This document shows positions 36,201 through 45,166 of a DNA stretch of 64,000 nt, piece after piece. The position numbers and the translations under genes are program-made. Source of the DNA: Watersipora subatra (lineage: Eukaryota; Bryozoa; Gymnolaemata; Cheilostomatida; Watersiporidae); contig NC_088709.1 in the NCBI RefSeq assembly GCF_963576615.1, positions 23,266,243 to 23,330,242 of the forward strand. The letters run 5' to 3'. Numbering within the stretch: position 1 is the first letter of the stretch; every line of letters starts with the position of its first letter. A model generated the notes under the pieces. It was not told the DNA's origin and searched no databases. It was given only the letters and a program-made list of their open reading frames with translations.

Positions 36201-39200
36201 AATTTTTATTGTATGTTAGTTGTCATGTTGGGGCACTACCAATAAATTTATCACTTTAAAGTAGTTTCTCAACTAGTAGAGTTATCCTATGAAGATCTTT
36301 GATAAAACCGCATGCGCACATGATTTAACAATCCATAGAAGTCTACAACACGAAGATCATAACTCTATTGTAAAGATATAAGAATGTCACTTTTTTGACG
36401 AACTTAGTGCATATATGGACATTAACAGCCACAGAAACACTCCTGTTGAGTTACTTTAAATGAGTTCAGGATAAAAATGGTGCAATGATGCATTGAGTGG
36501 ACAACTCTGAAATTTAGGTTTTATTTCACGAAACATTAAGAAAAAAACTTAGTAATTTCTCAAATAATTTATTTAAATCTCTGTCCAGTACTTTTAATGT
36601 CTGTTCAATTAAATTGAGTGAGTCTGTGAGTGATACACAAAAAAAATAGATGCTCTCTCATTTCCTGTGGTTGTTTGGTCTCTGAGGCACGCTAATTATT
36701 TTGTTTTTGAAGAAATGAAACTAAACTGAGCAAAAGAAAAGAGGTGAATTTGAATTCAAGTGTGGAATGTTTTTAATAAACCAGTAAGATTGGAGTTGGA
36801 TTAAATGAAATCTTGAGAGATGCAACATCTAGTATCGCATCACCGACAGTGTGTCACCAACTCTATCCAACCTTCTAAATGCTATGAAATTATGAGATCT
36901 GATAAGTTAATATAATTATTACATACAGTCTGTTAAATATGCAAAAGGGCAGTGTAAGTGTTTGATTCTTTGCTAGCAAGTGTCAACAAGTACTGACACT
37001 CTGTTGCAGACGATGTGTTCCACCTGCTAGATGGTGACAAGCTGGCTATACTGATGACATCATATCTCAAACGTCTGCTGAACACCAGCAAGATGAGTGA
37101 TGCCTTAGCCCTAGGTCTTGTGCAGACTGCGTATGCTAATGGGGCGTCTACTGATTACATCACTCAGCAGCTGGTACATTCTTATATTCATTTATCTGAG
37201 GCTAATCCTGTGTTGCTGGAAAAACACAACAATAATAATTCAGTGTATATAGATTACTACATTCCATTGTTTAATATAACACATTGGTAGATGTTCCTAC
37301 AAATAATAATTATTTATTGTTTTACTTAAAAACATTGCATGTCAATGTTGAAGAAAATACGCTTCCAGATTTATCAGATGCAGCAATTGCTTATAATTGA
37401 GCAAGCTTGAAAAACTAGGAGAGAGAGCACAACTAGTGCGGTAGAATCTAGACTTACGGACAAACAAGTGAATGAGTTTTTTATTTACGACTCAATAACT
37501 GAGCCACATTTTCATCTGCTATCCGATTTATAGTTTGGGATGTGACTTGTTGTGGGAGTGCTGACACTGGTCAGCAAGTATGACGATTAAGAACAGCTAT
37601 ATAGCATGTATTTGACACATGATATATAGTCGTCATGTGTCAGTTATCTTCACCTCTGGTAGCTGATATCATCTGCCTCTGAGTATCTTTTATATACTGT
37701 AATTTTGCTTATATGCTGCATTGTTAGAGTATACATATACATGTAAGTGTTTATTATTCAAAGACATGTTTATTTTCATAATTCACTGTGGTAGAGGTGT
37801 ATATTTTGTCTAGAACAAGTTAATTTCATTTCAATTACTTTAAACCGAGATAACTCGATTGGGGTGTTAGTAGATTGGCATGTTAGTAAATTGATGTACT
37901 AATTTGATCATGAAACCAATTAAATTCAAATCTCAATGTTTTACTGTATAGTGTGTTTATTCTGTTCATAAAGTATAGATATGAACTTTATTATCTCTGG
38001 TCAAAGTCGTACAAAGTAAATTAGACCGTGAGACAAAAATAAAGAATGGTAAAGTAAAATTATGAGTACTGAAAGAAAAAGCGACCTAACGAAAATCAGG
38101 TTATGTATTTTACCGGGCCAACTGGGCAGAGCAATTTAAGAGACGTAATCTAATGACGACAACTCAACTCTAATGGCTGAGGAAAAAAGCTGATGTATCT
38201 ATTTCATATCATAAGGTCAGGCAAAATAAAATAAAGGACAGTAAAGTAACATTATGAGTATTGGAGGAAAAAGCTTTTTATGAATAACACTGTTCTATAA
38301 TGTGGATTGGCAAGGTGTTGGTGTCCGGTATAAGGTGTGGTTAATTTTTTGAGAACGTATCGAATGTATCAGCTTCTATTTACACATTTTATAAAGTATG
38401 AAATTTATATATTTCATACTCTCTTTAGTATAATCTTCATGTGCATATAAAGAAAATTTTTAATTACTTTATTAGTATTATTATTAGCTTTTATGACTGC
38501 CACTTTATAGGAACCAGAAGGCTGTTCAAGGTACTAGGTTGTGGCTATTCTGTTGTTTATCGCAACATAATAGCCACAACCTAAAGGCAATACAAAATAC
38601 TGTGTTTTGCCCATTTAGGACGTACCAGTGGCCTGCACCAAGACAGGAGTGAAGCACTTGCACCATGCAGCACTTGACTATGATATTGGAGTGTATTTTG
38701 AAGCTAATGGTCATGGCACCATTGTATTCTCTAAGTCAGCCAATAATCTCATTGCAGAGGCAGCATCAAGGTACTTGGCTTTGGCTAATTATCTTAATAT
38801 TCAGTAAATCTCTCCATGTTGAGACATAAATATTGTAGTTATAGTAATTAGCTTTATTCTCATGCCTTAGTCAAACACTGAACATATCAGATGAATTTTT
38901 ATCTCAATAGAGCCAATATAAACTATAATTCGCTAACATCAACCAATAAACAAGTACTATCTGCTAACATCAACCAATAGAAACAGCTCTTTGAACTCTT
39001 TGTTAATCTCAACCAATAGAAACAACTGTTTGCTAACATCAACCAATAAAAACTCCTATTTGCTACTATCAACCAATAGAAACTGCTATTTGCTACTATC
39101 AACCAATAAAAACTGCTGTTTGCTAACATTAACCAATAAAAGCCACTATCTGCTAACACCAACCAATAGAAACTACTCTCTGCTGACATCAACCTATAAA

Positions 39201-42200
39201 AACTATTATTTGCTATTGTCAACTGCTATAAAATGAAGCTTTCTACCATCAACCAATAGGGACTATCATTTTAGAGCAGATGCAAGCACAGAAGAAGGTG
39301 TGGCGGTGCTGAAACTTCATGCGCTGTCAGAAATAATCAACCAAGTAGTGGGCGACGCCCTCTCTGACATTGTTGTCATAGAAGCTATCCTCGCAGATGA
39401 GAACATGAGCATGGAAGACTGGGATAAACAGTACACTGATCTACCTAATGTACTGACCACAGTCAAGGTGAATGTAATATAAAACATACAAAGACATCTA
39501 ATGTATCACATTAGCTGTTGACATAAAGCTCTGGATACCATTACCTCTTAATTTTTAAAAGTATATACAACTGTACATTATAAACACATGTAAAAATAAA
39601 TTGCAATCTTTAAGATAATAGGTCTGTCTGTCCGTCCGTCCGTTTGTCTGAAGCCATGGTGAAAACTTTAGTGGAAAAAGTTGCCCAAAAACACGGGAAT
39701 TGAACTCGAACCCTCCATATTACAGACCGGCGCACTACCACTACACTACTCGGCCGCTTTGCCACTCGGTGGAATAATTATGCACATACTGATTACTCAC
39801 GACGATCCCTCGCGGTGCACAGGACTTCATAGTGTGCTGGTAATAACAATAATAGCAATAACAATAATAATAATGAGAGCAGATGGTAGAAACATGAGTG
39901 TATGTCCGTCTGTCCGAAGTCACATTAAAAGAGTAAAAAAATTGTCTTGCTCTGGTATCGAACTCATACTGTCTGTTTCTCAAACGGCACTCTAATCATT
40001 ACCCTACTCAGCCACCTTCCCACTTCAACAAATAATTATGAACATCTTGATTACTCATGATGATCTCTCACGGTGCACTGGACTGCCAAGTGTACTTGTA
40101 CATAATGGTAATGATAGATAAACACAAGATTTAAAATGGTTTTACAAATAATTTTTTATCTTCAAACATTTGAGAAAGAGAAACACTGAGCATCCTTTAG
40201 AACTATTTTACATTATTTACAATGATAAAGTAATAAATAGTAATAATAATGATGTGCAAGCTAAGTTTATTTATTAATAAAGCAGTGTTATTGTGGCTGT
40301 TCATAGTAAACCCTTTTTACTCTTTGGCATCAAGATATGTGTATTAGTAGTAGCTACATGCAGAGAGAAACTACAGATAGTGGTTTCATACAGCTTTATA
40401 CATGGATCTTTTTAATCATTGCAGTTTATGATTATATTAAATTAAACCCGCTTTCATTTTTACATATACACGATATACAATTATATACATATAATATACA
40501 TATACACAATATGTATATAATATACATATACACGATATGTATATAATAATATACATATACACAATATGTATATAATATACACAAGTTTTTACTGCCCTGT
40601 TTACTGCTGATAATGTTGATATGTTGAAGGTTGACTTGCAAAAAAATTCACATTACAGTTATTTGATATGAAAAGATTCACCATGTCTTACTCTGTTGTG
40701 TTGTAGGTGCAAAATATGTGGAAAGGTGATTACAAGCTCTTAAAAGCTCAAAAACGAACAGAAAATCGCAGCCACACGAGACCGCCGTAGTTTGGATTCT
40801 CTTTCCAAAACGGCTCAAATGTGACGTAGTTGTGAGAGATGGTTTCTGTTTACACTTTCATGCAACCTTATTCGTCAAAATATTTTCACAAATATACTTC
40901 ACGCATTCAATAAAACCATGTCTATTGTTCTTACGCGTCTGTTTTATCGTCATCGTAGTGCTGTCACTTTTAGCACTGATATCCTATAACTTACTGTAAA
41001 AATTCGTTTAATTTTTTAGCCTTAGCTTGAAGGAGTACATATCATTGTCTGACAATCATGACGAGCCTGTTGGTCACTTGTGATAATCGAAAAGTGCTGC
41101 AAAAATTATTTGCGAAGTATTGGACGACATGATCAGATTACGACTTGACGATTAGATAATGCCGAAACAAAACTGTAAAGTAGCGAGCATCTATATTTGA
41201 TACGGGGTCTTTGGTAAAACCCGAAGTGTTTGTCATAAAGTAGTGCTACGATAAGTTTATATTGAGCTTTTTATTGGCCTTTCAATTCACGTGAGAACAT
41301 CACGTAACAAGACAATAACCAAATTTCATGGCTACGTCATCGAAATAAAGTGATTCCAATCTACAACGACTTTTCGTTTTTGAGCTTTTAAGAGCTTGTT
41401 ATCACATTTCCACATATTTGGCACCTTCAACCCAATAGAGTAAGACATGGTGCATCTTTTGATACCAAATAACTGTAATGTGAATTTTATTGCAAGCCAA
41501 CCTTTAACAGATATTGTTTTGTTACTCAATTAATATGAGTATGCTTTTGCTAATTGTGTAATAAATTGATATAATTGAGAGAAAAGAAAATGGTTTAAAT
41601 ATCAATAACCGAATTCTTTTCTACTGTAAATCTTTGTTAGCTACAAAAATGAATCATTTCTTCATGTATAAAGTAGCCTAAATGAGCTTCTGGTGGTAAG
41701 ACGTGGTGTACTTTAGCAATCCAAGCTCTGCCTTGTCTACCATTGACAGAGAGACTCTCTTACTCACTCTCTTACAAATGACCTTCAACTTTGACATAGT
41801 CATATAATATTTACAGAGAGACTCTTACTCTCTTACAAATGACCTTCACATTTTGCATAGTCATCCCACGAACAAACGAGCGGAGCAAATGTTTGAAAGT
41901 TTTTATGATAAATGCATGTGCACACAACTTACGAAAATTATTCATCAACCCTCGCAAACCCTTGTATCGAAATCTCATCAACAAATTTAACCATTTTTGT
42001 GTAGAGTCGTTAAAGTATATTAACGATACAAAACACATACAAGTCTATTTGAATATGTTACTGTCTTTGAAAATTGTTGACATATTCCTAAAACTTACCC
42101 ATCTGATCGGATTATACACAAATAGACAGATTAATTTGGCCGAAAATCGTTATTAAAACTGGCCAAGCCTTACTTTTATCAACATTAAGACCGGCAAACG

Positions 42201-44318
42201 AAACGCCGAGTGACAGAAAAAAGAACAATTAGGTCGTGCGCATTTCACGATAAAATAACGTGCACATTTCACCAGTCTATAGCATTGTCGAATTGGCGAC
42301 GGTTTTTGTAATAACGTAGAAGTATAGAAATCGTTTCTCTTTTGCCGATTTCAAAGTAACTGACATTTTGGAAACTTTTGAGTATTACTTTGGTATTCTA
42401 ACTGATGTCCAAAGCAGTGAAAGTAAAGGAAATGACGATATTTTTTCTAACGATTCTTATGAGATTATTACAATATTTAATTATAAGTTTGGATATTATT
42501 CTTGATACTTCTTGATATTGTTAGCTATGACGTTTTGGAATGTAAACAAAATTGTGCATTGGTTTTCTATTATTACTGTATTACTATATTAATAATATTG
42601 GTTATTCTAATAATATCAGTGCATTTTACTTCTAATATTGCATTTCTCCTATTGCAGGGGGAGAGATATAAACATATAATCTTTTCATTTCATTATTGCT
42701 GTTTGTCATGACCAAACACTTTTTTAAATAGATTTTCTAAAAATCTATATAAATATCACTTCTTGATATTGTAAGCTATGACGTTTAGAAAAGTAAACAA
42801 AATTGTGCATTGGTTTTATATTCTTACTATATTAATAATATTGGTTATTCTAATAATATCAGTGCATTTTACTTATAATATTGGCCAATATTGCATTTCT
42901 CCTATTGCAGGGGGAGAGATATAAACATATAATCTTTTCCTTTCATTATTGCTGTTTGTTGTATATAATAACACCCACACCCAGTACATTGCAGCTACCA
43001 TTGCAGTTATCCTATTGCACTGCAGTGCCTATTGCATTTTCTCAACCATCAGTACCCTTTCTTTTTCCCAATATCACTTTGGTCGTGGGCTGTATGACAT
43101 TGGAATTTATAGTATAATATTAAAGATAACGGACTTATTGTTATTAACTTATTATGCCTTAGAGATTGTCATGAGTATAGTTTTCTCTAATAAACTATGT
43201 ATGCAGGTTGAAGACCGATCAGTTATTCAGACTACAAACGCTGAGCGTACTGTAACCAACCCAGAAGGCCTGCAGGCAGCAATAGACAACCTGGTGGCAC
43301 AAGTCAGCAGGGGAAGGTCATTTGTAAGGTAAGGAAATGCTAACCCGGTTTCTGCTGAAGTAATTTATACAGTTGTATGTCTATTGTATACTATTTATGT
43401 ACTGACAGCTTTTACCTCTTTGTATCCTCTGCCTTATGCCGAGTTAACACGATCTTCTAATGAAATCTAGAATGATCTGGCACATTAGTTTAGTTTGTTT
43501 GATCGTTCCTTACAGAACTTTCCATGACAGTTTCATCCGACTCGCTAATTCAGCCAATAATAACTCAATCTTTATGCTGTGCGAGCCTGAACATCATTAC
43601 TCTCCTGTAGAATTTTAACCAATAACATAGAACTACTTTAGCTTCATCCAATAAGGAGGCAACAGAAACTGTAACCACCCAATCATATTAATCGTCTCCC
43701 TTAATGGTCTTATAAAACCTAATATGTCTTAATCTTCCACGAAACCTTAACGGATTCATTGTTTTAACCCAAAACCTCCGTTACAAGGTTTCGTTCGAGG
43801 TTCATTCTTCAATGTGGTAACTAGGCATTAAATGTAAATAGCCCATTAGCACTTACCTGGTAACTATTGTCATGGGTAAGCAACTTCTCAATGTTGCTAA
43901 TAGTCAATGATAAATATTATAGACAAGAGTAATAAATAATACTAATGAAGCTAAGTTTTTATCTCGTAATATAAAGAAAAAACAAGCCCTGGCTCCTAAT
44001 TTTACACAATTTCTGGTGGTTGTGCTATGTCACCTGTCCTACCTTAATCAGTCACACAGATTTTCGATCATTTACATTATTTGCATCATCATATCAATAG
44101 AATTTTCACATCTTTGCCTTGAATGTTGCCTGCAAGTGCTTTGCATCACATCATTGGAAGGCTTTTGTTGCGTGTATGCAATTGACAGCGTCTCTGCTGT
44201 TTGTAGACCTTCCGGAACAGAGAATATTGTGCGTGTCTATGCAGAGGCTGGTACAAAAGACGAAGCTAACAAGTTGGCTACAGGAGTTGTCTCTCTTGTT
44301 AAGGAGATGTGCAATTAA
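21240..44318 (+). CDS. PGM3: Phosphoacetylglucosamine mutase, complete, 13 exons, 538 aa
   Basis: Interconverts GlcNAc-6-phosphate and GlcNAc-1-phosphate in the cytosolic UDP-GlcNAc (hexosamine) pathway that feeds N-glycans, O-GlcNAc and chitin. Exons: 21240-21340, 22320-22390, 25852-25981, 26704-26799, 28003-28076, 28646-28800, 31786-31908, 33860-33983, 37010-37173, 38619-38770, 39275-39467, 43207-43328, 44207-44318. All junctions are GT..AG and in phase, giving 538 codons plus TAA (human PGM3 is 542). Landmarks: YGTAGFR in exon 1; the phosphoserine loop TASHNP (Ser67) in exon 3; the Mg-binding loop DGDADR (residues 278-283) in exon 8; the sugar-binding loop EANGHGT (374-380) in exon 10; the phosphate-binding loop RPSGTE (502-507) across exons 12/13. 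All catalytic residues are present, so the enzyme should be active. Start: ATG in exon 1, 25 codons before YGTAGFR, as in the family. The 12-bp satellite and many repeats lie in its introns. Confidence 0.97.
21424..21894. mobile_element. MITE-like element, ends ACCGTAAAACCTCTAATTGAA
   Basis: The left sequence ACCGTAAAACCTCTAATTGA (21426) recurs at 32025, and the right part has GGCGTTCAAATAGAAG near 21850, which is complementary to the inner left end. Both points suggest an inverted-repeat element in PGM3 intron 1. Exact ends are uncertain. Confidence 0.4.
22800..23210 (-). mobile_element. tRNA-derived SINE-like copy
   Basis: On - the stretch has TGTAGCTTAATGGTTAAG (box-A-like, ~22945-22928) followed by a degraded box B, and ends with CTATAACTGGACACAGGG. 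The same tail is at 23218-23240, and a related head lies in the copy at 30945-31315. It is in PGM3 intron 2. Confidence 0.5.
23216..23298 (-). mobile_element. SINE tail split by a satellite
   Basis: The sequence from CCCTGTGTCCAGTTATAGTG to GGAATTGAACTCTTGAC matches the tail and box-B region of the neighbouring SINE family on -. It stops exactly where the 12-bp tandem array begins. Confidence 0.5.
23299..24036. repeat. 12-bp tandem satellite, about 61 units
   Basis: The unit is ACAAGTATGCTC, with variants in which CTC becomes AAA or CTT, and GTA becomes GCA in a few units. Because 12 is a multiple of three and the unit has no stop in several frames, long spurious ORFs (Cys- or Leu/Ser-Met-rich) run on both strands. 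A higher-order pattern is visible: 23521-23640 is identical to 23761-23880, exactly 240 bp (20 units) apart. It lies in PGM3 intron 2. Confidence 0.97.
24660..24712 (-). mobile_element. GC-rich SINE-family end, CCGGGTATT-type
   Basis: The reverse complement begins ACTAGATGGATGCCCGGGGT, the same kind of start as the SINE copies at 31315 and 51757. It may be the distal end of the unit interrupted by the satellite at 23299-24036. Confidence 0.4.
24722..25222. mobile_element. MITE-like element with TACAGTA ends
   Basis: The left end TACAGTAGTTCCTTGCTACT resembles widespread pogo/Tigger-type terminal repeats. The right end at about 25220 (reverse complement TACAGTAATCCTTCTC) matches the first ~16 nt imperfectly. 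No coding was seen. It is in PGM3 intron 2. Confidence 0.45.
26330..26640. repeat. Degenerate minisatellite, about 28-40-bp units
   Basis: Repeats of GAGTTGACCTAAAGCCCCTTGTTTCT and decayed versions occur about nine times, directly upstream of PGM3 exon 26704-26799. Confidence 0.65.
27170..27795. repeat. About 32-bp minisatellite, ~19 units
   Basis: Variants of GGAATAACAACTCCTATAAAGGATATCTTTAAA recur with 32-34 nt spacing (for example CAACTC at 27315, 27347, 27381, 27413, 27445). It lies in PGM3 intron 4. Confidence 0.85.
28144..28326. repeat. 16-bp minisatellite GTGGCTGTCGGCGAAA
   Basis: About 11 units with variants (TCAGCGAAA, TTGGCAAAA, TCTGCGAAA). It starts 70 nt after PGM3 exon 28003-28076. 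Confidence 0.85.
28428..28535. repeat. Degenerate ACTGTCACATG repeat
   Basis: Around nine imperfect units of GACTGTCACAT lie just after the 16-bp array in the same PGM3 intron. Confidence 0.6.
29090..29265. repeat. 36-bp tandem repeat whose unit is a hairpin
   Basis: About 4.5 units of 36 bp. Each contains TGCATTACATA-AAGC-TATGTAATGCA, an 11-bp perfect inverted repeat with a 4-nt loop. Located in PGM3 intron 6. Confidence 0.9.
29887..29930. repeat. 20-bp perfect hairpin
   Basis: AAGGCTTATGAATGGAGCGA is followed by TCGC and its exact reverse complement. It is in PGM3 intron 6. Confidence 0.95.
30228..30305 (-). pseudogene. tRNA-Ile(AAT)-like relic
   Basis: On - the sequence TAGCTCGGTTGGTTAGAG is a good D arm with box A. 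It is followed by a 5-bp anticodon stem TCAGT/ACTGA around the loop TTAATAA (anticodon AAT). The T arm is imperfect and no matching acceptor stem is visible, so this is a tRNA relic or SINE head rather than a working gene. Confidence 0.35.
30361..30600 (+). mobile_element. tRNA-derived SINE
   Basis: Box-A-like TTCATTGGTTAGTACGC and box B GGGGTTCGAATCGC are followed by GTGTTAGGAAGAACATCCATC, a body motif like the GGGAAGGGCATCC element of tRNA-SINEs in many invertebrates. It ends in AT-rich sequence. Located in PGM3 intron 6. Confidence 0.65.
30945..31315 (-). mobile_element. SINE of the CCGGGTATT family
   Basis: On - it starts ACTAGCCGGATGCCCGGCAT near 31313. Its middle contains TTTGAGTAAGCTT, followed by TGTAGCTTAATTGGTTAGG (box A) and a box B, and it ends ATTAATAGCTATAGCTGA. 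The copy at 51757-52075 shares these blocks in the same order. Located in PGM3 intron 6. Confidence 0.65.
32024..32131. mobile_element. Short MITE, ends ACCGTAAAACCTCTAATTGA
   Basis: The left arm (32025) and the right arm (GGCGTTCAAATAGAGGTTTTAT, ~32101-32122) are inverted repeats about 50 nt apart. Same end sequence as at 21426. Located in PGM3 intron 7, about 120 bp after exon 31786-31908. Confidence 0.7.
33182..33218. repeat. 17-bp perfect hairpin
   Basis: TTAATGACACAATACAG, a 3-nt loop, and the exact reverse complement. Located in PGM3 intron 7. Confidence 0.92.
33487..33693. repeat. 31-bp minisatellite, about 7 units
   Basis: The unit is close to ACCATCTATATGGTAACCACCATAATACGAT. The unit contains the dyad ATGGT..ACCAT. 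It lies about 170 nt upstream of PGM3 exon 33860-33983. Confidence 0.92.
34090..34800. mobile_element. Possible pogo-like element with TACAGTGCGCCCTCAGGTTA end
   Basis: The left end near 34092 resembles known TACAGT...CTCAGGTTACG terminal repeats. The right end near 34760-34800 is only weakly complementary. An ORF at 34240-34449 (69 aa, acidic, no recognised domain) lies within and could be a relic. It is in PGM3 intron 8. Confidence 0.3.
34845..36995. other. Rest of PGM3 intron 8
   Basis: The first ~230 nt contain AGCGGTTCAAAACC, which resembles box B of a tRNA-derived SINE, but the rest is not convincing. Three copies of a ~30-bp ATATATATGGACCATTTGCC unit lie at 35945-36020. Nothing else could be recognised. 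Confidence 0.35.
38536..38582. repeat. 14-bp perfect inverted repeat near a PGM3 acceptor
   Basis: AGGTTGTGGCTATT (38536-38549) and its exact complement (38569-38582), with a loop that itself has TGTTG/CAACA. It ends 36 nt before exon 38619. Confidence 0.85.
38930..39262. repeat. About 30-bp minisatellite filling PGM3 intron 10
   Basis: About 11 units of TGCTAACATCAACCAATAGAAACTACT with variants. The last unit ends about 12 nt before the acceptor of exon 39275, so the array forms the branch-point/pyrimidine region of that intron. Confidence 0.9.
39607..39850 (-). mobile_element. tRNA-derived SINE copy 1
   Basis: On - the sequence GTGTAGTGGTAGTGCGCCGG (box-A region) is followed by GGGTTCGAGTTCAATTCCC (box B), then ends in a (CTGT/CCGT)n-complement tract near 39620. 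PGM3 intron 11. Confidence 0.7.
39886..40110 (-). mobile_element. tRNA-derived SINE copy 2
   Basis: Diverged copy of 39607-39850 in the same orientation. It shares TAATTATG...TGATTACTCA(T/C)GA(T/C)GATC and CGGTGCAC, plus box-B-like GAGTTCGATACCAG on - and the GTCCGTCTGTCC tract. The two copies are in tandem. Confidence 0.65.
40470..40585. repeat. TATACATATACACAATATG low-complexity array
   Basis: AT-rich repeats of about 30 nt with ATATACATATACAC and ATATGTATATAAT, which are mutually complementary, so the tract can fold back. Located in PGM3 intron 11. Confidence 0.75.
40615..41520. mobile_element. Fold-back element with ~150-bp inverted arms
   Basis: The left arm (about 40615-40765) and right arm (about 41366-41520) are long imperfect inverted copies. 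Both carry AATATGTGGAAA(G/T)GTGAT and AGCTCTTAAAAGCTCAAAAACGA. About 600 bp of spacer without recognised coding lies between. No target duplication could be fixed. Located in PGM3 intron 11. Confidence 0.85.
42508..42960. repeat. ~200-bp direct duplication, 251-bp offset
   Basis: 42508-42709 and 42759-42960 are near-identical (TTCTTGATATTG... to ...CATTATTGCTGTTTGT). Both contain a strong acceptor-like TTCTCCTATTGCAG. The copies lie about 250-700 nt upstream of the true PGM3 acceptor at 43206. Confidence 0.9.
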
Positions 44319-44765
44319 CATGTATAATTGCTTTTATAGCAGTTCGTTTGGTGCTTGATAAAAACAGCGTTTAGCTTCCTTTGTAGGAGATATCTGGTGG
44401 TATGGTTCATAGTTCATTCTTACTGCCCTCCTTTTTATTTCCCTTCACAGTTGAACTTTTATCTTTATTTTATTCCAGAGTTACAGTTTATGTCCATACT
44501 ATTACTATTTATGTCTAGTACTATACTCCAGAGCTGTAATCAATGTTTGTTACAATGGCTCTCTGCACTCTATATGCAGAGTTTTACATGATCAATACAT
44601 TCCACAATTATTGACTTCTCAGAACTGAGGTCTTACTACTCAATGCGTCTAGCCTCATGCTCTTATCAACCGTAACTTTGTATCGCTATTCATCTTAACC
44701 TGGTGCTGTTATTGACCTTAGACTTTGTCTGTTCTAGTTAGGTTTAGTTTTATAGACTTGTCTAG

Positions 44766-44788
44766 AATAAAATATGTTTTTAAATAAA
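44766..44788 (+). promoter_or_regulatory. Candidate PGM3 poly(A) signals
   Basis: AATAAA at 44766 and again at 44783, about 450 nt after the PGM3 stop. They lie within the duplicated block that starts at 44442, so the mature 3' end of PGM3 may be provided by that block. Confidence 0.45.
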
Positions 44789-44867
44789 AGTTGATAATTT
44801 TAACAATTCTTAGGTAAATGATGTTCATATCATTTTAAAGCATAATCAAGGTAGAGACATTTATTGT

Positions 44868-44873
44868 GACCAT
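44868..44873 (-). promoter_or_regulatory. Candidate poly(A) signal of the D10C gene
   Basis: AATAAA on - about 295 nt after the D10C stop codon. Conserved in copies B and D (CATTTATTGTGACC). Confidence 0.4.
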
Positions 44874-45166
44874 ATGAGACCCGTAGAAGAGGTAAAAGAA
44901 GAGCAAAACTAACCAATTTTACATTTCAAATACATCATGCATAAAACCAAGAGCTAAACATTTAAAATACATAATAAAATATAAATAAAACAATAAGAAA
45001 ACAAATACATGTATATCAATTAAAGCCATAGTATTGTTGTTGTTAGGAAATGCACCAATGGAAATAAAGGTAAATTAGCGTTTGTAAAAACAACTTCATG
45101 TCAAGGAAAATAATCGATTGATTTGGTTGTGGTTGGTGGTAGTTTGGTTGATCATTTGCTATGTCT

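Noticed and set aside
40707-40790. Possible extra PGM3 exon starting after TTGTAG at 40706
   Set aside because: The stretch is part of the left arm of the fold-back element, and exon 39467 joins exon 43207 in phase with uninterrupted protein homology.
41839-42156. 105-aa + strand ORF in PGM3 intron 11
   Set aside because: No recognised domain, AT-driven composition, opposite frames also open; treated as chance.
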